Shown here: piece by piece, positions 1-12,700 of the stretch | Numbering within the stretch: position 1 is the stretch's first letter | How the letters are laid out: each line of letters opens with the position of its first letter | Source of the DNA: Aquanectria penicillioides | Taxonomy: Eukaryota; Ascomycota; Sordariomycetes; Hypocreales; Nectriaceae | DNA length: 64,000 bases | Reading direction: 5' to 3' | Assembly: GCA_003415625.1 (NCBI GenBank) | Contig: PYIU01000008.1 | Span: 744,001 to 808,000 of the forward strand | Translations under genes and position numbers: made by a program | The notes under the pieces: model-generated | The model's input: only the letters and a program-made list of their open reading frames with translations | Databases searched by the model: none | What the model was told of the DNA's origin: nothing

Positions 1-298
1 CATGTGGACAGGCCTACGACAGCCACTGCAATCTCGTGCTTGGAGAGGTTGAGGAGACCATCTACACCGTGGATGAGGATGACGAGGATGAGGAGGTCAA
101 GGTGAGCTGAACTAATTGGAACTGAGATTATAAAATGAATGCTGACTCTGAGATAAGACCATCAGCCGTAAATCTGAGATGCTCTTTGTGAGAGGTAGAT
201 ATGACCCTGGCTTATCACTCACTCATCCAACCGCTCACTTGCTAACGTTTCACATAGGCGACAGCGTTGTTCTCATTTCTCCCCAGGTTCCCTTTTAG
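1..298 (+). CDS. LSM3: Lsm3, U6 snRNA-associated Sm-like protein (C-terminal part)
   Basis: Lsm3 is one of the seven proteins of the Lsm2-8 ring on U6 snRNA and of the cytoplasmic Lsm1-7 mRNA-decay ring. The window opens inside an exon, so the N-terminus and most of the Sm1 motif lie outside. Exons seen are 1-101, 158-194 and 258-298, with introns 102-157 (gtgagc...ag) and 195-257 (gtagat...ag). The visible protein runs from CGQAYDSHCNLVLGEVEETI through an acidic stretch (DEDDEDEEVK) to the Sm2-like end MLFVRGDSVVLISPQVPF and a TAG stop at 296-298. The acidic insert and this C-terminus are characteristic of fungal Lsm3. Frame is kept across both introns, which supports the model. Confidence 0.9.
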
Positions 299-1242
299 AG
301 CACTGGAATAATGATACCACGGCATCATACATTGAACCCCCTCACGAAGCGTCCAAGGAAGCCAAAGCGCTCTGTCATGGCCAAGGGTGGTGGGGCTTTG
401 CCAACATACACGCCGATGACATGAGAGTCACTGACCGAGTTTCTTGCAATCGAGTTGCGACCCAGCTCAAACTATGGAGAAACTCGGCGTCATGTCCTAC
501 TTATACCTGCTAGGTGCGTCATGAAAGCAGCCAGTGATGGCAGGTGGTTGGACTGCAGGTCATGTGAACTCATCAGTTGATGATTCGGGGAGCTGTTTAC
601 ATGACATGAGATAGTTCCAAAATTAAAGATCCATGACAACGAAAACTGGCGCCTTATTTTTCTTAGCTTGGGTTTCAACCATTTGTGTGAGTGACGTGAA
701 GATGTCGTATGCACTGCAAGATTATCAAGCTTATTGGCCTGACAAAGTAAGCCATCATCATTACGGACTGGACGGAAACCCACGCACTGTGGCTTGTTCT
801 CGGGCTGGGGGTATGCTTATATACCGTACGGACATGAAGGTTCGGGATGGCTGGTCTCAGACAGCTTATGAATGGTGAATGGACAAAGGCAAGTGGAGCC
901 AACAGCTCTTATCGATAACACGCCACTCAGTGAGTAACCCCCCGCGCCGCGTGCGATCCCCAGCTGGCTGCCTTCAGCCCTCAGCGCTCTGGTCCGTTTC
1001 CGTCTATGACTCTTCTCGTCACGGCGTCATTACAGTCACCCGGTGAGGCCAGAAAAGAGAGGCGCAGTAATACGAGCTCATTCCATTTCAATACTTAACC
1101 CGGCTCCTCTCCCTGTGCGCCAAAGCTCGTCATATTCCCAGACCTCTAGGAACCTCCAATGATCACTCTAATAGCTCTGTGATCCATCTGTGATGCGGCG
1201 GACCCGCATGACCTCACCGTTACTGTCCCCAATACGATTACA
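299..1242. other. intergenic: LSM3 3' flank and promoter of the GTPase gene
   Basis: About 940 bases between the LSM3 stop and the ATG of the GTPase. Short open frames here (for example 633-878 on +) have no recognisable motif and no coding character. No RNA gene or repeat was recognised. Confidence 0.6.
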
Positions 1243-3358
1243 ATGTCTGGCCACCCGACGAAACCGTTAGCGCACGAGAAGCGCAAGGGCGAATCGGCAA
1301 GTTTGGGCCTCCGAGGTACAAAGCCCTGAAGCTGACCGTGATAACCTGCCCAGGCTCTGAGTGACTTCGCCGAGTACGTTGAGCAGCAGCAGAGCCTCCG
1401 CTACCCGGTGTCGAGAGCCGCTGCCGACGCCTCCACCGAGACCGATGCAAATGAGCAACACCACGCCGAGCTCGACGAGCTGTTTGACAATCTCGACCTG
1501 GCCGATTCTGCGCCCCGAGTGGCGTTGAAAGAGCTGCTGCTGGGGTCTAGTGACGCTTCGCTGAAGCAGCTTGAGGATGTCATTGCCGAGCGCCTTGAAG
1601 AGTGCTTCGGCGAGACCGTCTTCGAGATTGGCTTTGAGAACAATGGCGACTCGATGCACTTGAACCTGGGCGAATGGAACCGCGCATACAAGGCGCTCGA
1701 AGCCGCCGCAAGGTTCCTCCGCGCCGATTGCGACCTTTTGCTGACCAAGAACGTGGGCGGCGACAAGGAGGCCGCCAGCACGACCGAGAAACCTTCCAAG
1801 GACAAGAGCTGCAGCGGCAAGATCCTGATCCGCCAGAACCCTGCCAAGATTGAAGATGTGATTGAGACTCGGATAGCGGTGGTAGGGAATGGTAAGAACC
1901 CGCGACGTTGATTTCGCAAGACCGTCGTTAACAAATGGCAGTCGACGCCGGCAAGAGTTCCATGCTTGGCGTGTTAGTCAAGGGAGACCTCGACGATGGT
2001 CGAGGAAAGGCTCGAGTCAACCTGTTCCGCCACAAGCATGAGATAGAAACGGGACGAACCAGCTCGGTTGGCATGGAGATTATGGGGTTTGACACGGTTG
2101 GAAATGTCATCCACTCTGACACTCCCGGGCGTAAGTCTTGGCTAGTAATTCGATGGTAGTCTGAAGCTCACACTCAACAACAGGAAACCTCTCTTGGGAG
2201 GACATTGGCAAGCGAAGTGCCAAGGTCATCACCTTTACCGACTTGGCTGGTCACGAAAAGTATCTTCGTACAACTGTCTTTGGTCTGCTTTCTAGCAGCC
2301 CCAACTACTGCCTGCTGATGGTAGCTGCCAACAATGGACTTATTGGTATGAGCAAAGAGCACTTGGGTATTGCCCTCGCGCTCAACGTCCCTGTCATGGT
2401 TGTCGTCACCAAGATCGACATTTGCCCGCCCAACATTCTTGAGGAGACCATCACTCAGATCACCAAGATCATGAAGAGCCCCGGCGCGCGCAAGATACCC
2501 ACCTTCATCAAGAACCGTGAGGAGTGTGTCAACACGGCGACCCAGTTTGTCAGCCAGCGCATCTGCCCCGTCTTCTTGGTCTCGAATGTCACAGGCGAGA
2601 ACCTGGATCTTGTGCGGACGTTCTTGAACATTCTCCCCCACCACGGACGATACAACACGGACGCGCCGTTTGAATTCCATGTTAATGACACATTCTCGGT
2701 GCCCTTCACTGGAACCGTCGTCTCTGGCATCGTTAAGGCGGGAGTCATTCACGAGGGAGACAATGTTCTCGTCGGCCCCGACTCGCTGGGACAGTTCACG
2801 CCCACGGCTATCCGCTCCATCGAGCGCAAGAGAATACGAGTCCCTGCAGCGTCGGCGGGCCAGTCTGCCTCTTTCGCTCTGAAGAAGGTTAAGCGCAAGG
2901 ATGTCAGGAAGGGCATGGTAGTGTTGCCCAAGATTGAGGGCCAGCCCGCTCCCAAAGTTCACCGAGAGTTCATCGCCGAGGGTAAGTGATATAGACTAGT
3001 GAAATGGATAGAGTTGCTAACAACTTAAACAGTTCTGATATTGTCGCACGCAACGACCATCAAGACAAAGTACCAGGCAATGTTGCACGTGGGTCCCGTC
3101 TCCCAGACCTGCGCCATCATCGACATTGACCGTGAGCTCATCCGAACGGGTGACCGCGCAACGGTGGCATTCCGCTTCGTCCAACGTCCCGAGTACCTTG
3201 CCCCAGGCGACCGTCTCCTCTTCAGAGAAGGCCGCACCAAGGGACTGGGCATTGTCAAGTCTGTGGGCTACGACCCGGAGCACCCCTTAATGCCTAAGAC
3301 TTCGGACAAGGCCGCGCAGAAGGACAAGCCTCCCCAGGAGGTCAAGGTCAGGGCTTGA
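1243..3358 (+). CDS. GTPBP1/GP-1-like translational GTPase
   Basis: A 634-residue GTP-binding protein of the GTPBP1/GTPBP2 family, EF-Tu/eRF3-related GTPases linked to mRNA surveillance and ribosome function in animals; the fungal role is inferred. Exons: 1243-1296, 1354-1891, 1942-2130, 2184-2981, 3033-3358. Motifs: P-loop GNVDAGKSS (residues about 196-204, assembled across intron 2), G3 DLAGHEKY, G4 TKID, then beta-barrel domains with the segment [11 protein letters not shown] and a C-terminal barrel containing [17 protein letters not shown]. The start ATG ([18 protein letters not shown]) only joins the long second exon in frame if intron 1 uses a GC-AG pair: donor gcaagt at 1297, branch-like gctgacc, acceptor cag at 1353. 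The nearby gtacaa donor at 1316 leads straight to a TGA. Internal introns are canonical. Family call is firm; the first exon is less so. Confidence 0.88.
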
Positions 3359-3584
3359 ATGGGAAATTGTCACGTTAGGTGTAGGTTGAACGGGGAGACT
3401 CAGCACGGGATTCACAGCGCGGGCGTGACGATACCATGAACGGGCTCTATGGATAGTGGCGTTACGGATCGAATTACTTCTTGGGCTCTTTGGTTTTTTT
3501 TTCTTTTTCTTTTCTTCCTTACTTTCTTTTCTTGTCTTAGTTGCATTGTCTCTCATTGGGTATGTTATCATAGATGGCTGGTCA

Positions 3585-5306
3585 TTAGGCCAACCATTTG
3601 ACTAATCTTCGAGTTTGATCATTTTGTCGTTGTTTCACCACCCTTCCATCTTCAACACTGAACAAATTGTCCATGCCCGTCCTCTGCTTAGTTCCTCTTG
3701 AGAAGACCGCCTTTGGAAGGCGTAAAAGCTCGAGAATCACCGGGTCGTCTGCGCACTCCCTCTCCAGGTAAATGCAGATCGCCTGCCCCTCTATCAACGC
3801 CCGCCGGCTCATCCACCACTTGCTAAAGCCTACGATCTTGGCGTACCAGTACGCGAGAAGCAGCATCGCCGCCGGGTCCTTCTGCTCGAGCAGGTTCCGG
3901 TACCGGCTATCCAGCTGGCTCAGGAACGAGAGGCACGAGACTATGGTGTTCTCGTTGAGCTCGAGGGGAAGCAGCTGGGCAACGATGGAGGCGGCGACGT
4001 GGTAAGGGTTCTTCACGTAGTCCGAATCGGTGAGGTCCAGCAGTGGGTAAAACAACGTGGGCAGAGCGAGAGCTGGGATGGGGGCGGACCCGTTGGGGAC
4101 GGCCACGAGCATTTGGCTGTCAAGCAGCGGGTGAAAAACGCTCTCGGGCCGCGTGGGATCAGTAATGTCCCAGACAAGCCTCTTGCCGTCGCTCATCTTG
4201 AGCCAGTCGAGGCCCGTGGGGTCCTCGGCCTTGAGCGGCCACGCCTGGTACGGGTCGAAGGTGCCGACAAAAGCAAAGGCCGAGGATCCGAGCGTGGCGG
4301 CGGCGGCCCAGAGGGAATCGCGATGGTTGCTCCGGAGCGTTACGGGGTTGGCCTTTGTGGCGGCGGCGAGGTGGCGGTGAAAGAGAGCGGTGCCATGGTA
4401 CCAGTGAAATGCGAGAGAGGAGCGATGGGTTGCTGAGGGCGCCGAGGGCGAGAGGTAGGTGTCATGGAGGAGAGCAAAGGCAAGGTAGATGTGGAATAGG
4501 AATGGGTCCTGAGGCGAGTTAGTATAGGATGATTGGCATGTCTATATGATGCGGGAGATGTATGCGCTGAGTAAGACAAGGTATATATATATATATATAT
4601 TCGGATATATATCGTGGAGATGGAGCGAATCAATGACGAGGAACCAGTGAACCACCAAGGAAGGGAAAAAAAAAACAAAGAAGAAAACTTACCGTAGAAC
4701 TAAGTCCAAACGCGCTCTCCGAATACAGCGGCCTCGTAGAAGCATTGCCCATCGTCATGACGGTCCTCGTCCTGAACCGGTGCAGGGTCGCAAAATCAAT
4801 GGCCGTCATCTCGTAGGTGCCCTCCCGCCCGCCGACCACCGGCCCGGCCATGGGGATCCGCAGCCCGGGCAACGGCGCGGGAAGGCCGCGGCTGGGCGCC
4901 GGCTGGGCGAGGGTGAGCTTGAAGGTCCCCGCGCCGCCAGAGGACCGGGCCAGCTGCAGCGAGGGGATGGTGCGCGAGTAGTTGCACACATACCCGGACG
5001 TGGTGCAGCGCTTGCACGTGGGCTTCGCCTCGTCGCACTGCGCAAGTGGAGGTTAGCAGGGCGGCTCTCTGTGGCTCGCAAGGCCATGGGAAATCTGCCG
5101 GAGACGGGCTGCGGGAAGGTTGCAAGTCAAGATATGGGATGGGACAGGACGGGGCGAGACTGGACTGGACTTACCTTGACGCTGCGGAGCTTACAGTTAC
5201 CACATCCCAAACGCGACTTGCGATGGGCCTTGCGCTGCCGGACTGGGATTGCCTGCGCGCCTGGCTTTGCGTTTCCGCCTGAGTTTGTCTCCTCCGAAGC
5301 AACCAT
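3585..5306 (-). CDS. Zn2Cys6 transcription factor
   Basis: A 466-residue fungal binuclear-zinc regulator. Coding exons on the minus strand: 5306-5175, 5037-4693, 4508-3585; both introns (5174-5038 and 4692-4509) split in phase 0. The zinc cluster is near the N-terminus with Cys35, 38, 45, 52, 55 and 62 (CGNCKLRSVK, then CDEAKPTCKRC...C), so intron 1 falls between the second and third cysteine. A basic stretch RQRKAHRKSR precedes it. The rest is helical with no fungal_trans signature I can name; layout resembles the short UPC2/ECM22-like class (DNA-binding head plus alpha-helical body with FALLHDTYLS and LLLAYWYAKIVGFSKWW). Intron 2 contains a (TA)n run. Start chosen at MVASEETNSGG; an in-frame ATG at 5471 would add a UTR-like 55 residues. 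Target genes are unknown. Confidence 0.85.
4580..4602. repeat. (TA)n microsatellite inside an intron
   Basis: About ten TA units within intron 2 of the Zn2Cys6 gene on the minus strand. It makes that intron (184 bases) much longer than its neighbours. Confidence 0.85.
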
Positions 5307-6828
5307 GTCGGAGGTGTATGGGTTTCCAGGAGATTGGCAATCGATCGGGTCAGTGGATGGAGGTGAAGTGTGCTGCCAACGAGACAGGATGATGCGAAAA
5401 TGTCCGGAGATAGCGGAGCTATGGCGGACGACCCAGCCTCGTCCAAAGATGATAATTATTGCCCCAAGCACAATCAGGGGGGTGCGGTTTGAGAGTAGCG
5501 CTTGCTGACAGTCTTTGGCCTATTCGGAGCCAGTTGATTTGCGCATAGCATCGCCAACAGACGCTCACGGGCTGCTGACTATGTGTTTTTTTTTTTTTCA
5601 TAGTCGCCCTCGTTTGGAAGTCGACATTGATCGTCGGCGACACAACCCCTAGGGAAACAGAAGACTAGTCTCGGACAAGCAAAGCGGGCCACCAGGATTC
5701 ACTCAGTGACATCATCAGCCCTACCACCCGCAAACCGCACAATGATCGTCACCGCCCGGGTCTGTCGGCATTGTGGATGTATCATGTGCGCGTGTGCTCT
5801 TTTGCATTGCCCCAATGTCTCTTCCGGCCTCGTGTGTTTCGGTCGCCGACGACGGCGGTTCCCATCTGGCCTCTTGTCTTGTTCCCCTCCATCGACCCAC
5901 CACCACGCGCAACCTGAACTGGACCACGGTCGTGACGCTATCCGTTCACTCCCCCCTTGCTCCCTTGCCTGGCCCAAGCTGCTGCAAGAAACCGACACTA
6001 ACGGCCACCCCACATCTTATAGTAAGAATGGGACTCTCCTGTACCATGAAACTTCCCCATGGTCGGAACCGCAAGGGGGCTGTGTTATGCCATGGGCCAA
6101 GTTGAAACGTAGTCGCCTAGTGCCATGGGCCCATCGCTTCTCGCGGCAGGCGCGAAAAAAGAAACCATAATGATATAATAATTGAAAAAGCACGAACCAT
6201 GACACCATATTTTGCCCAAGATAAAACAAGGGACGACATGTATGGTTCACAAAATAGATGGAGTAAATAAAATAGATACTAAGAGACTGACTATGCGTGC
6301 GTGATGTGGTATCGATAAACTGAGTATGCCTCTCCCGGATGCATCCATATCCAGTGCGTCCCCCCCCCCCCCCCCCCCCGAAAAAAGACCTTTGTTTTCT
6401 CCCATGTACAAAAAATAAAATAAAATAATAATTCCTCTTCCAGAGGCGTAGTGTAGTGTAGCGTAGCGTAGCGTAGTGTTGCAATGACATATGTACTGCA
6501 TGCTGCTCCCCCCTTTTATGTTAAAACGCCAGGTCTCGTTACAAACCCAGTTGGCAAATAGATAAACCAAACGCCGCCAATATTCCATGCATGGGGATAC
6601 ATCCCCCGGTTCCAGATCCAGTTCCACCTCGCTTCATCCAAAGCAGACCTTGCTTGGTATAGTAAATAGTTTTGACACAAGGAAAAAAAAATTAATGTAG
6701 ATGCATCTTCTTTTGAGATCATCATCATGTGCTTGCTGCAGTTGCCACTGTCGAGACGCGCTCAGCGTGTCCAATCGCATTAACCATCCTTTCACAACGC
6801 GCACAGGCAGCAGCGAGCGCAGAGTTCC
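5307..6828. other. intergenic between Zn2Cys6 gene and arrestin gene
   Basis: About 1.5 kb. It holds the promoter of the Zn2Cys6 gene (right of 5306, reading left) and the 3' flank of the arrestin gene. Several ORF-length frames overlap here on both strands without any recognisable motif. It also contains a 20-base C run and a GTAGY-type pentamer run, listed separately or noted here (about 6450-6479). Confidence 0.6.
6360..6379. repeat. homopolymer tract of 20 C (poly-G on the minus strand)
   Basis: An uninterrupted run of C at 6360-6379 followed by a short A run. In the transcript sense of the arrestin gene this is poly-G in the 3' flank, about 450 bases past the stop. Confidence 0.9.
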
Positions 6829-9748
6829 TTACACTGCTCGAGCGCCGCGGCGTGTGACGGTATCCATATTGAGGTTGATTGCCGGGCGGTTAATCTCCAG
6901 GCTTCTGCTAGGCATTCTACCCCCCGGTGTGTTGGGGTGAGCCACGTTGACTCGCCCCGACCTCTCAAGAATTCTTGGAGGTGTATCGTCCGAATCAGAA
7001 CCCGAATCGGACTCAGGGCCGTCGTAATCCGCAAGTCGGGCAAAGTAGTCGGCGAGACCATCCACGCTCGGTGTGCCCACCACCACATCGTAGCGCGGGG
7101 GAGGCGTCATGGTCCCGTGGTGGATCGAGTCGGCGTAGTCGTTGGCGGGTGGCGGCGCAATGTCTTCGTCAAATGCCGGCGGGTTGAAGCTGGGAACCCG
7201 CATGAGGTGGATCGGCCGGGGATCTTGCTGACCGTGGACGTGTGCGGCCTGCGGCGGTGCTGGGAGGTTCTCGGTGCCCTGGCCAACACCAGAGAGCGAA
7301 CCAGTAGAAGAGCTGGGTGAGACATCAGTAGGGACCGTGACAGCGTCAGGGCACCCGCAGCTGGACTGGTAGGTGGTAGCCTGGTGTGTCGAGCCCGAGT
7401 AAGCTGGCAGGTTGGTGTTCGCATGCGTGGCCCGACAGTTGAGCACTGTGAAGGGCGAATCGATGCTGATTTCAAAGTGACGTCGCTTCGTGCCAGTGGG
7501 ATCATCGGGGTCGAGTCGGCTGATGCGCATCACCACCTGTCTGCAATTAGTTTCCACTCCGTAGCTGGATCGGATTGAATAAAGCACATACCTTGATCCA
7601 GTGATAGACGTTTACGTTCTTCCAGCTGCAGTCGGGATGCAGTCTCAGGTCCCGGTCCCTCGCCATCATTTCACAGGTTGGGATCTGCACGTTGGCTTCG
7701 ATCTCAGTCGCGCCCCAGAAACTCTCCAGGCCAAGATCCAAGGCGCCGAGGAGATTCTCAGTCGGTTCCGGGAGCGGCTGGGCGGTGGTTTGTCGTCGCG
7801 CAGCCTCGGAAGCGCGTCTTCGAGCGGCGGCCTTGCGAGCCTCGCGCTGCTGCTCAGGGGTGAGCTCTCCACCACGGGTAAATCGGAGGTCGGATGACTC
7901 CCACTGAGGGTCAAGAGGCTTTCCAGCCGTCTTCTCTAGGAGCAGGATCTTGCGACCCGGTTCCTTTCTGGCAACGCGCCTGTCGTTGGTCCAGTACTCG
8001 ATAGACTCAGTCACGAAAACCTTGAGCTTGTGTACCTGAACCTTGGCAAGAGGCGTCAACTTAAAGGCGATGGGAATTCTGCTACCAATGGGGAAGCTCT
8101 TTCCAGAAATGATAATATCGTAGTGAAGCTGGTCTTCCCACTGACGGCTAATGGAGATGGGCTCCGACATCTCGAGGGAGAGTTGGTCTGGAACTCGGAC
8201 GATGCACAATTCCTTAGTTCCGTGGAGATTCGGCTTGAAGGCGCCGGCACGGTCAACCGTGGCTTGGAGCTCCCAAGTGACGGACCCATAGGGCAGCTTC
8301 GTGGTCTCGAGCTGATGATGATCGATGGGGAGCTCGAACGAGTAGTCGTAGATGCCAGGATAAAATACTTTGTATCCCTTTGCTTGAGTCTGCGTCGCGA
8401 TCGGGCTCTCGTCTTTTTGGAAGCTGCGCGATTGGGCGCTCTGTAAAGATAGTCGCTTCATCTCCCTCGCAGTTGGGTGCTGGCGGTGGGACGAAGAGAT
8501 TGAGTTTGAGTGGCCTCGTCGGGTATTCAAGCTAATTGAGCTGGCGTTGGTGTTGGCTTCCTGAGCCTGCCCCTTCAATTGGTAGGTGCACTGGTTACCG
8601 TAGTCGGTCTCCCAGCCGTTGTTCATGGCATTAAAAAAAGTGAGGACTTGAGTGCGAAGGCTTTCCTCCTCGAACTCGTCTTGCTTGAGTGGCGGGATAC
8701 CTTCCGGCCACTCGGTGCGAGCGCGACCAACGAGCTTGAGTTGGACGGCCTTGATCTTGACATTCTTGGTGATGCGCAGCTGGAGCTTACCGCGCAGGAG
8801 GGCAGTGCCGGCGTTGGTATCGCGGTGGCGGCTGCTGTCATGCTCGAAGCCCGACAGGAAGATGCTCTGTTCAGCGAGGAGGATGGAGCAGGAGACGCCA
8901 GAGCCAGAGGCGATGGGCTTCGGGAGTTCGGCTACCAATGCTGTGACTGAGGATTTAGAGGTGCGGTTCATGAGGCCGTGTGAGCTAGGGACGGCGAAGC
9001 CGCCTGGCATAGACGGATTTACAAGACGAGCCGCCATTTCGGAATCAAAGTTGTTGGAGAGGATGGGCTCGGTGGAAGAGTTTGTGTTGGTCAAGGTTAA
9101 GTCATGTGCCGGGGATTCGGGGCGGATGTCGTCATAAGCAGGCGGGGCCGCAAGTGCGCTTTCCCCAGTTGCACCAACAGTGGTGGCAGGTGGCCAGGTC
9201 GCGCGACCAAGGCCAAAAGTGGGCGGGGTGACCACTTCGGGAGTGTCAGATGCCGAACTAACGACAACAGCTGCAGACGGTGAAGACGAAGCGTGATAAG
9301 ATGAAGACGATGCCGATGGCTCAACGCCGTTGAGGTTTGTGGTGCTAGTGAATGCGCCGAGCAACTTGCCAAGCACGGGCCTGAAGGTCACGGAGCCGTC
9401 CTCTCTGGTTCGGCTGGGGGACTCGGCTCGTCGGCGGGTTCTAGCCTTTGCTGCTCTCCGCTTCTCGTTGTAGGTACAATTCCCGGGCTGCAACGATGGC
9501 GTTTGACGCGAGGGCGGTGGGCTTGGTGGTTGATTTTCGGGCCGCAATTCTCTGGGGATGTAGCCAGAGGGGTAGCTGACGATGTGAATTGCCTGCGGGC
9601 GAGCCCTGCGAGGTCCAATGAGGGGAGCAGGGAATCTTGCGACGCCGAGCGTGGTCGAGCTCTTTCTGTGAAGCCGGGGGCGGTAGTATATGTTAGTGTG
9701 TGCGTTGATCCAGTTGGAGCGGCGTTGCTTCTCGGCGGTCTCTGTCAT
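6829..9748 (-). CDS. alpha-arrestin (ART-type ubiquitin-ligase adaptor)
   Basis: A 954-residue arrestin-domain protein. Proteins of this class bind plasma-membrane transporters and recruit the Rsp5/HulA HECT ubiquitin ligase to trigger endocytosis. Exons on the minus strand: 9748-7592 and 7536-6829. The 55-base intron (7591-7537) uses donor gtatgt and the second of two close AG acceptors; the first would break the frame. Order: a long low-complexity Ser/Pro N-terminus, an arrestin-N domain with the segments GKLQLRITKNVKIKAVQLKL and FYPGIYDYSFELPIDHH, then arrestin-C (PISISRQWEDQLHYDIIISG onward). PY motifs for WW-domain binding are seen: PPAY at about 202-205, LPAY at about 762-765 and PPRY at about 865-868. 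An Arg/Ala-rich charged insert (EQQREARKAAARRRASEAARR) splits the C-domain. Which yeast ART it matches (Rod1/Rog3, Aly or Ldb19 class) is not settled. Confidence 0.85.
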
Positions 9749-12700
9749 GGTGGTTAACGGGGATGGCTCCAGCCAACAAAAGCCAGCAATGATGTGTGCC
9801 CAGCCGGTGAGCTTTGGAGAAGAAGAAACGCCAGTATGTCAAACAAGGCTGGAGAGGAAGAGAAGAAGCAGCCAGGCGAGGGCGAAGATACGGCAAGGAC
9901 CAAGTTCTTTATGGGAAGCAAGTATCCAAGAAAAGAAGAGCCAATGCAAGGGTAGATGTGGGAATATGGGGTGGGCAGCGCCCGCGCAAGGGAGGGTGTG
10001 CTTGGACTTATAACCGCGGGTGATGCAGACCAAAACAATGCGGGACCCGTGAACAATGGAACTATCATGCCCAAGCCATGATTGTATTGAAGGATTAAGA
10101 CGAGGGCGCGAGCGAGGGTGTGTGAGGGGGGCGGGGAACAGAGAGACGGTGTGTAGTACAGATGGGGCCGGGAGAGGAGCACTGGGCAAACAAAGCATCC
10201 AGACTAGGGATCCTATATGCGCTGGCACAGAGGGTGAGGGTTATCCATACAAGCGTCCAGACCAGCGACAAGGACGGGGAGACCAAAGCGCCGCGCGGAT
10301 TGGCCAAATCGAACAGTCTGGGCACCGACGACGAGGGACAGGGGTATGGCGCGAGAGGCGGGCTTTACGGAGTAGTGTCGACGTTGTTGTTGGCGGGGTG
10401 GGGATCTTGTGCGGGTGGGCCAGGGTCTGGCAGGGCGAGGGCGAGAGGGAGAGCAGGGGATTGGATGTGAGGAGGGTGAGAGAGAGGATCAAGTGAATTG
10501 TCTTTGTTTTTGAGTGGAGATGGACAATGCTTGATGTGGAGGTTGACGAGAATGGGGCAGAGGGATAAATATTTGTGTTTCTTTTTTTTCTTTTGCTTCT
10601 TCTTTTCTTCGGTTTTTGCTCATGTGTTGGGTTTTTTTTTCCTTTCTCCCTCTCTGGCTCATGTTTGATCGGCAAATCGGGACGAGAGAGCGGAGGTAAT
10701 GTGAGATGCGGATGTAGTGCAGATGCAGAAGACAGAAAACGAGAGAAAGAAACGGAGCTTGCATCGAATTGGTCTGCAGTGTGTAGAAACGGAAACAAGG
10801 AAACGACCGAAACGGGTAGTACAAAAGCCATCATCAAAGAAGCCAAAGGACTAGGGTGCGTTCAAGGGTGTCCAAGGAGGGGGTGTGTGAGACAAGGAAT
10901 TGGACCTCGAGAAGCGGCCAAACCAGGACAAAATGTTCATAGCTCAATCTTACCAGGCTCTAGCCAGGGCAGAGGACAAAGGGCAAAAGGGTAAAGGGTA
11001 AAGGGCAAGGAAAAGTACGAACCTTGAAATGGGAAATCCGAAACAAGAGTCGACGGGTTATTTTGGCCAGGGCGTGTTTTGAAGCTTGGTCGGGCGTGGG
11101 TGGAGCTGGAGCTGGGCCCTGAACGAACTCCAAACTGCGTCTTCTTCTGGGCTCTGACGAGCGTCCAAGGCCTACAAAGCTGAAATCAACCGCAGGCGCT
11201 CGAGCCAACGGGGGGAGCTTGTGTCGCTGGTCCTTGGCACCGCTTGAGTTTTGGTGTCTCGACCCAACTAGTGAGTAGCCTGGGCAATTGCTGGTGAGAT
11301 TTAGCCGCCCTGGGTGAGCTCCCAATTCAGCTTCAGGCTGGCACGCAATATAGCCGGCGCGTATCAACAACGGTGACGAGACTGGTGGCGGCGGCAAAGG
11401 CGAGCGGATGTAACCAGCACTGGGGGTTGATTGCTCTAAACAGGGGAAACGGCTAGGCAGGAGGGTATCCTGTTTTGTCCCTTGTGAGACCTGGGATATA
11501 CTGAAAAGAGTGGTGCGGCAGGCCAAAAAGGGCCAGATGGTGAGCCTGGTCCTAGACTCAGGTCTCGGTGGTGCGAAGGGGTCGTAGACAAGCACGGGGC
11601 GCTCGCCAAAAAAGGACCGCTTGTGTTGTGTGTGAGTGTGTGTGTGAGTCTAGGGATGAGCGTTGGCTGAGATCTGAGACCGGAGAAGGCGATGGAGCGG
11701 CGGATGGCGCGAAACCGGGGTTGGTTTGGGGGGCGCGTGCCAGTACCAGGGAAAACGTCTAGAAGCCTGGGTCGATGGACTGTGCTTTTTGGCTGAAAGC
11801 AGCACTCCGGCCGGTCTCAGAGAGAATGGGAAGTGGGTAGTGGAATTGGGGTTAATGAGACTCGAGGCCGTTACTTTGGTGGCTCACTGGCCAGGATCGG
11901 TTGGGGGAGCGAAGCCTCCGTCGTACGTTTGTTAGATGGATGGATGGATGGATGGGTGGGATGGGATGTGACGGTGAGGAGGAGGAGAGGAGGAAGAGAA
12001 AATGTCTGTCGGGTGGAGGGGAGATGGGACGGGACACAGAAGACTCATGCGAGCAGGAGGGCAACTATTATTCGTTTCCATGCTTCATCTCGTCATATGC
12101 AGATCCAGGCTTCTACCATCCGCCCTAAACCCAGGCAAGCTCAGCCCAGTCATGGCCAACTCACTCATCACAGCCTGGGCCAAGCAAAGAGAGCCATTCG
12201 ACTCGGCAGCACGGCGCAGCCAGCACGACGGTAGACGGCACCACGGCAGGCGGAGGGATTAGCTCTCCGCTCGGCATCGTTACGGGTACCACCTACATCT
12301 AAACGTGCAAACGGCCGGCCGGCTCGGCGATTCCATCCACGCATGCTACGCCGTGCCATGCCATGCCATTGGATTCGACTCACAGGATTGGAGAGGGGGT
12401 ACCGTCCGCAGCACACATGCTAAGCTGTCCGCGGCCTTAACCTGCCCATATGCTTTTGCGTCTGCAAGTCGCTGACGCGGCGTCCGACGCCCACTTGGAG
12501 AAATGGCCGTTCGCCTCGTGCCATTGTCGCGGGCGACCTGACCTACGTAATGCACTGAGGCTGCGACCCTGGTTGTGGTGGCCGTGGTTCTTGGCTGCGG
12601 TTCTTGGTCGGTTTGGCCGGTTTCGGCACCGATTTCCCCATACTACTAGGTATAGATACTAGGTGTCATGCTCACCTGGTCCGTCACCGTCCAGTCACAG

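Noticed and set aside
7601..9760. Many long plus-strand frames (98-161 codons) across 7.6-9.7 kb
   Set aside because: They are antisense shadows of the arrestin gene, whose domains and PY motifs are recognisable on minus.
10960..11595. 211-codon minus-strand frame in the gene-poor stretch
   Set aside because: Pro/Ser/Arg-rich, no motif, comparable open frames on the other strand; typical of GC-rich non-coding sequence.
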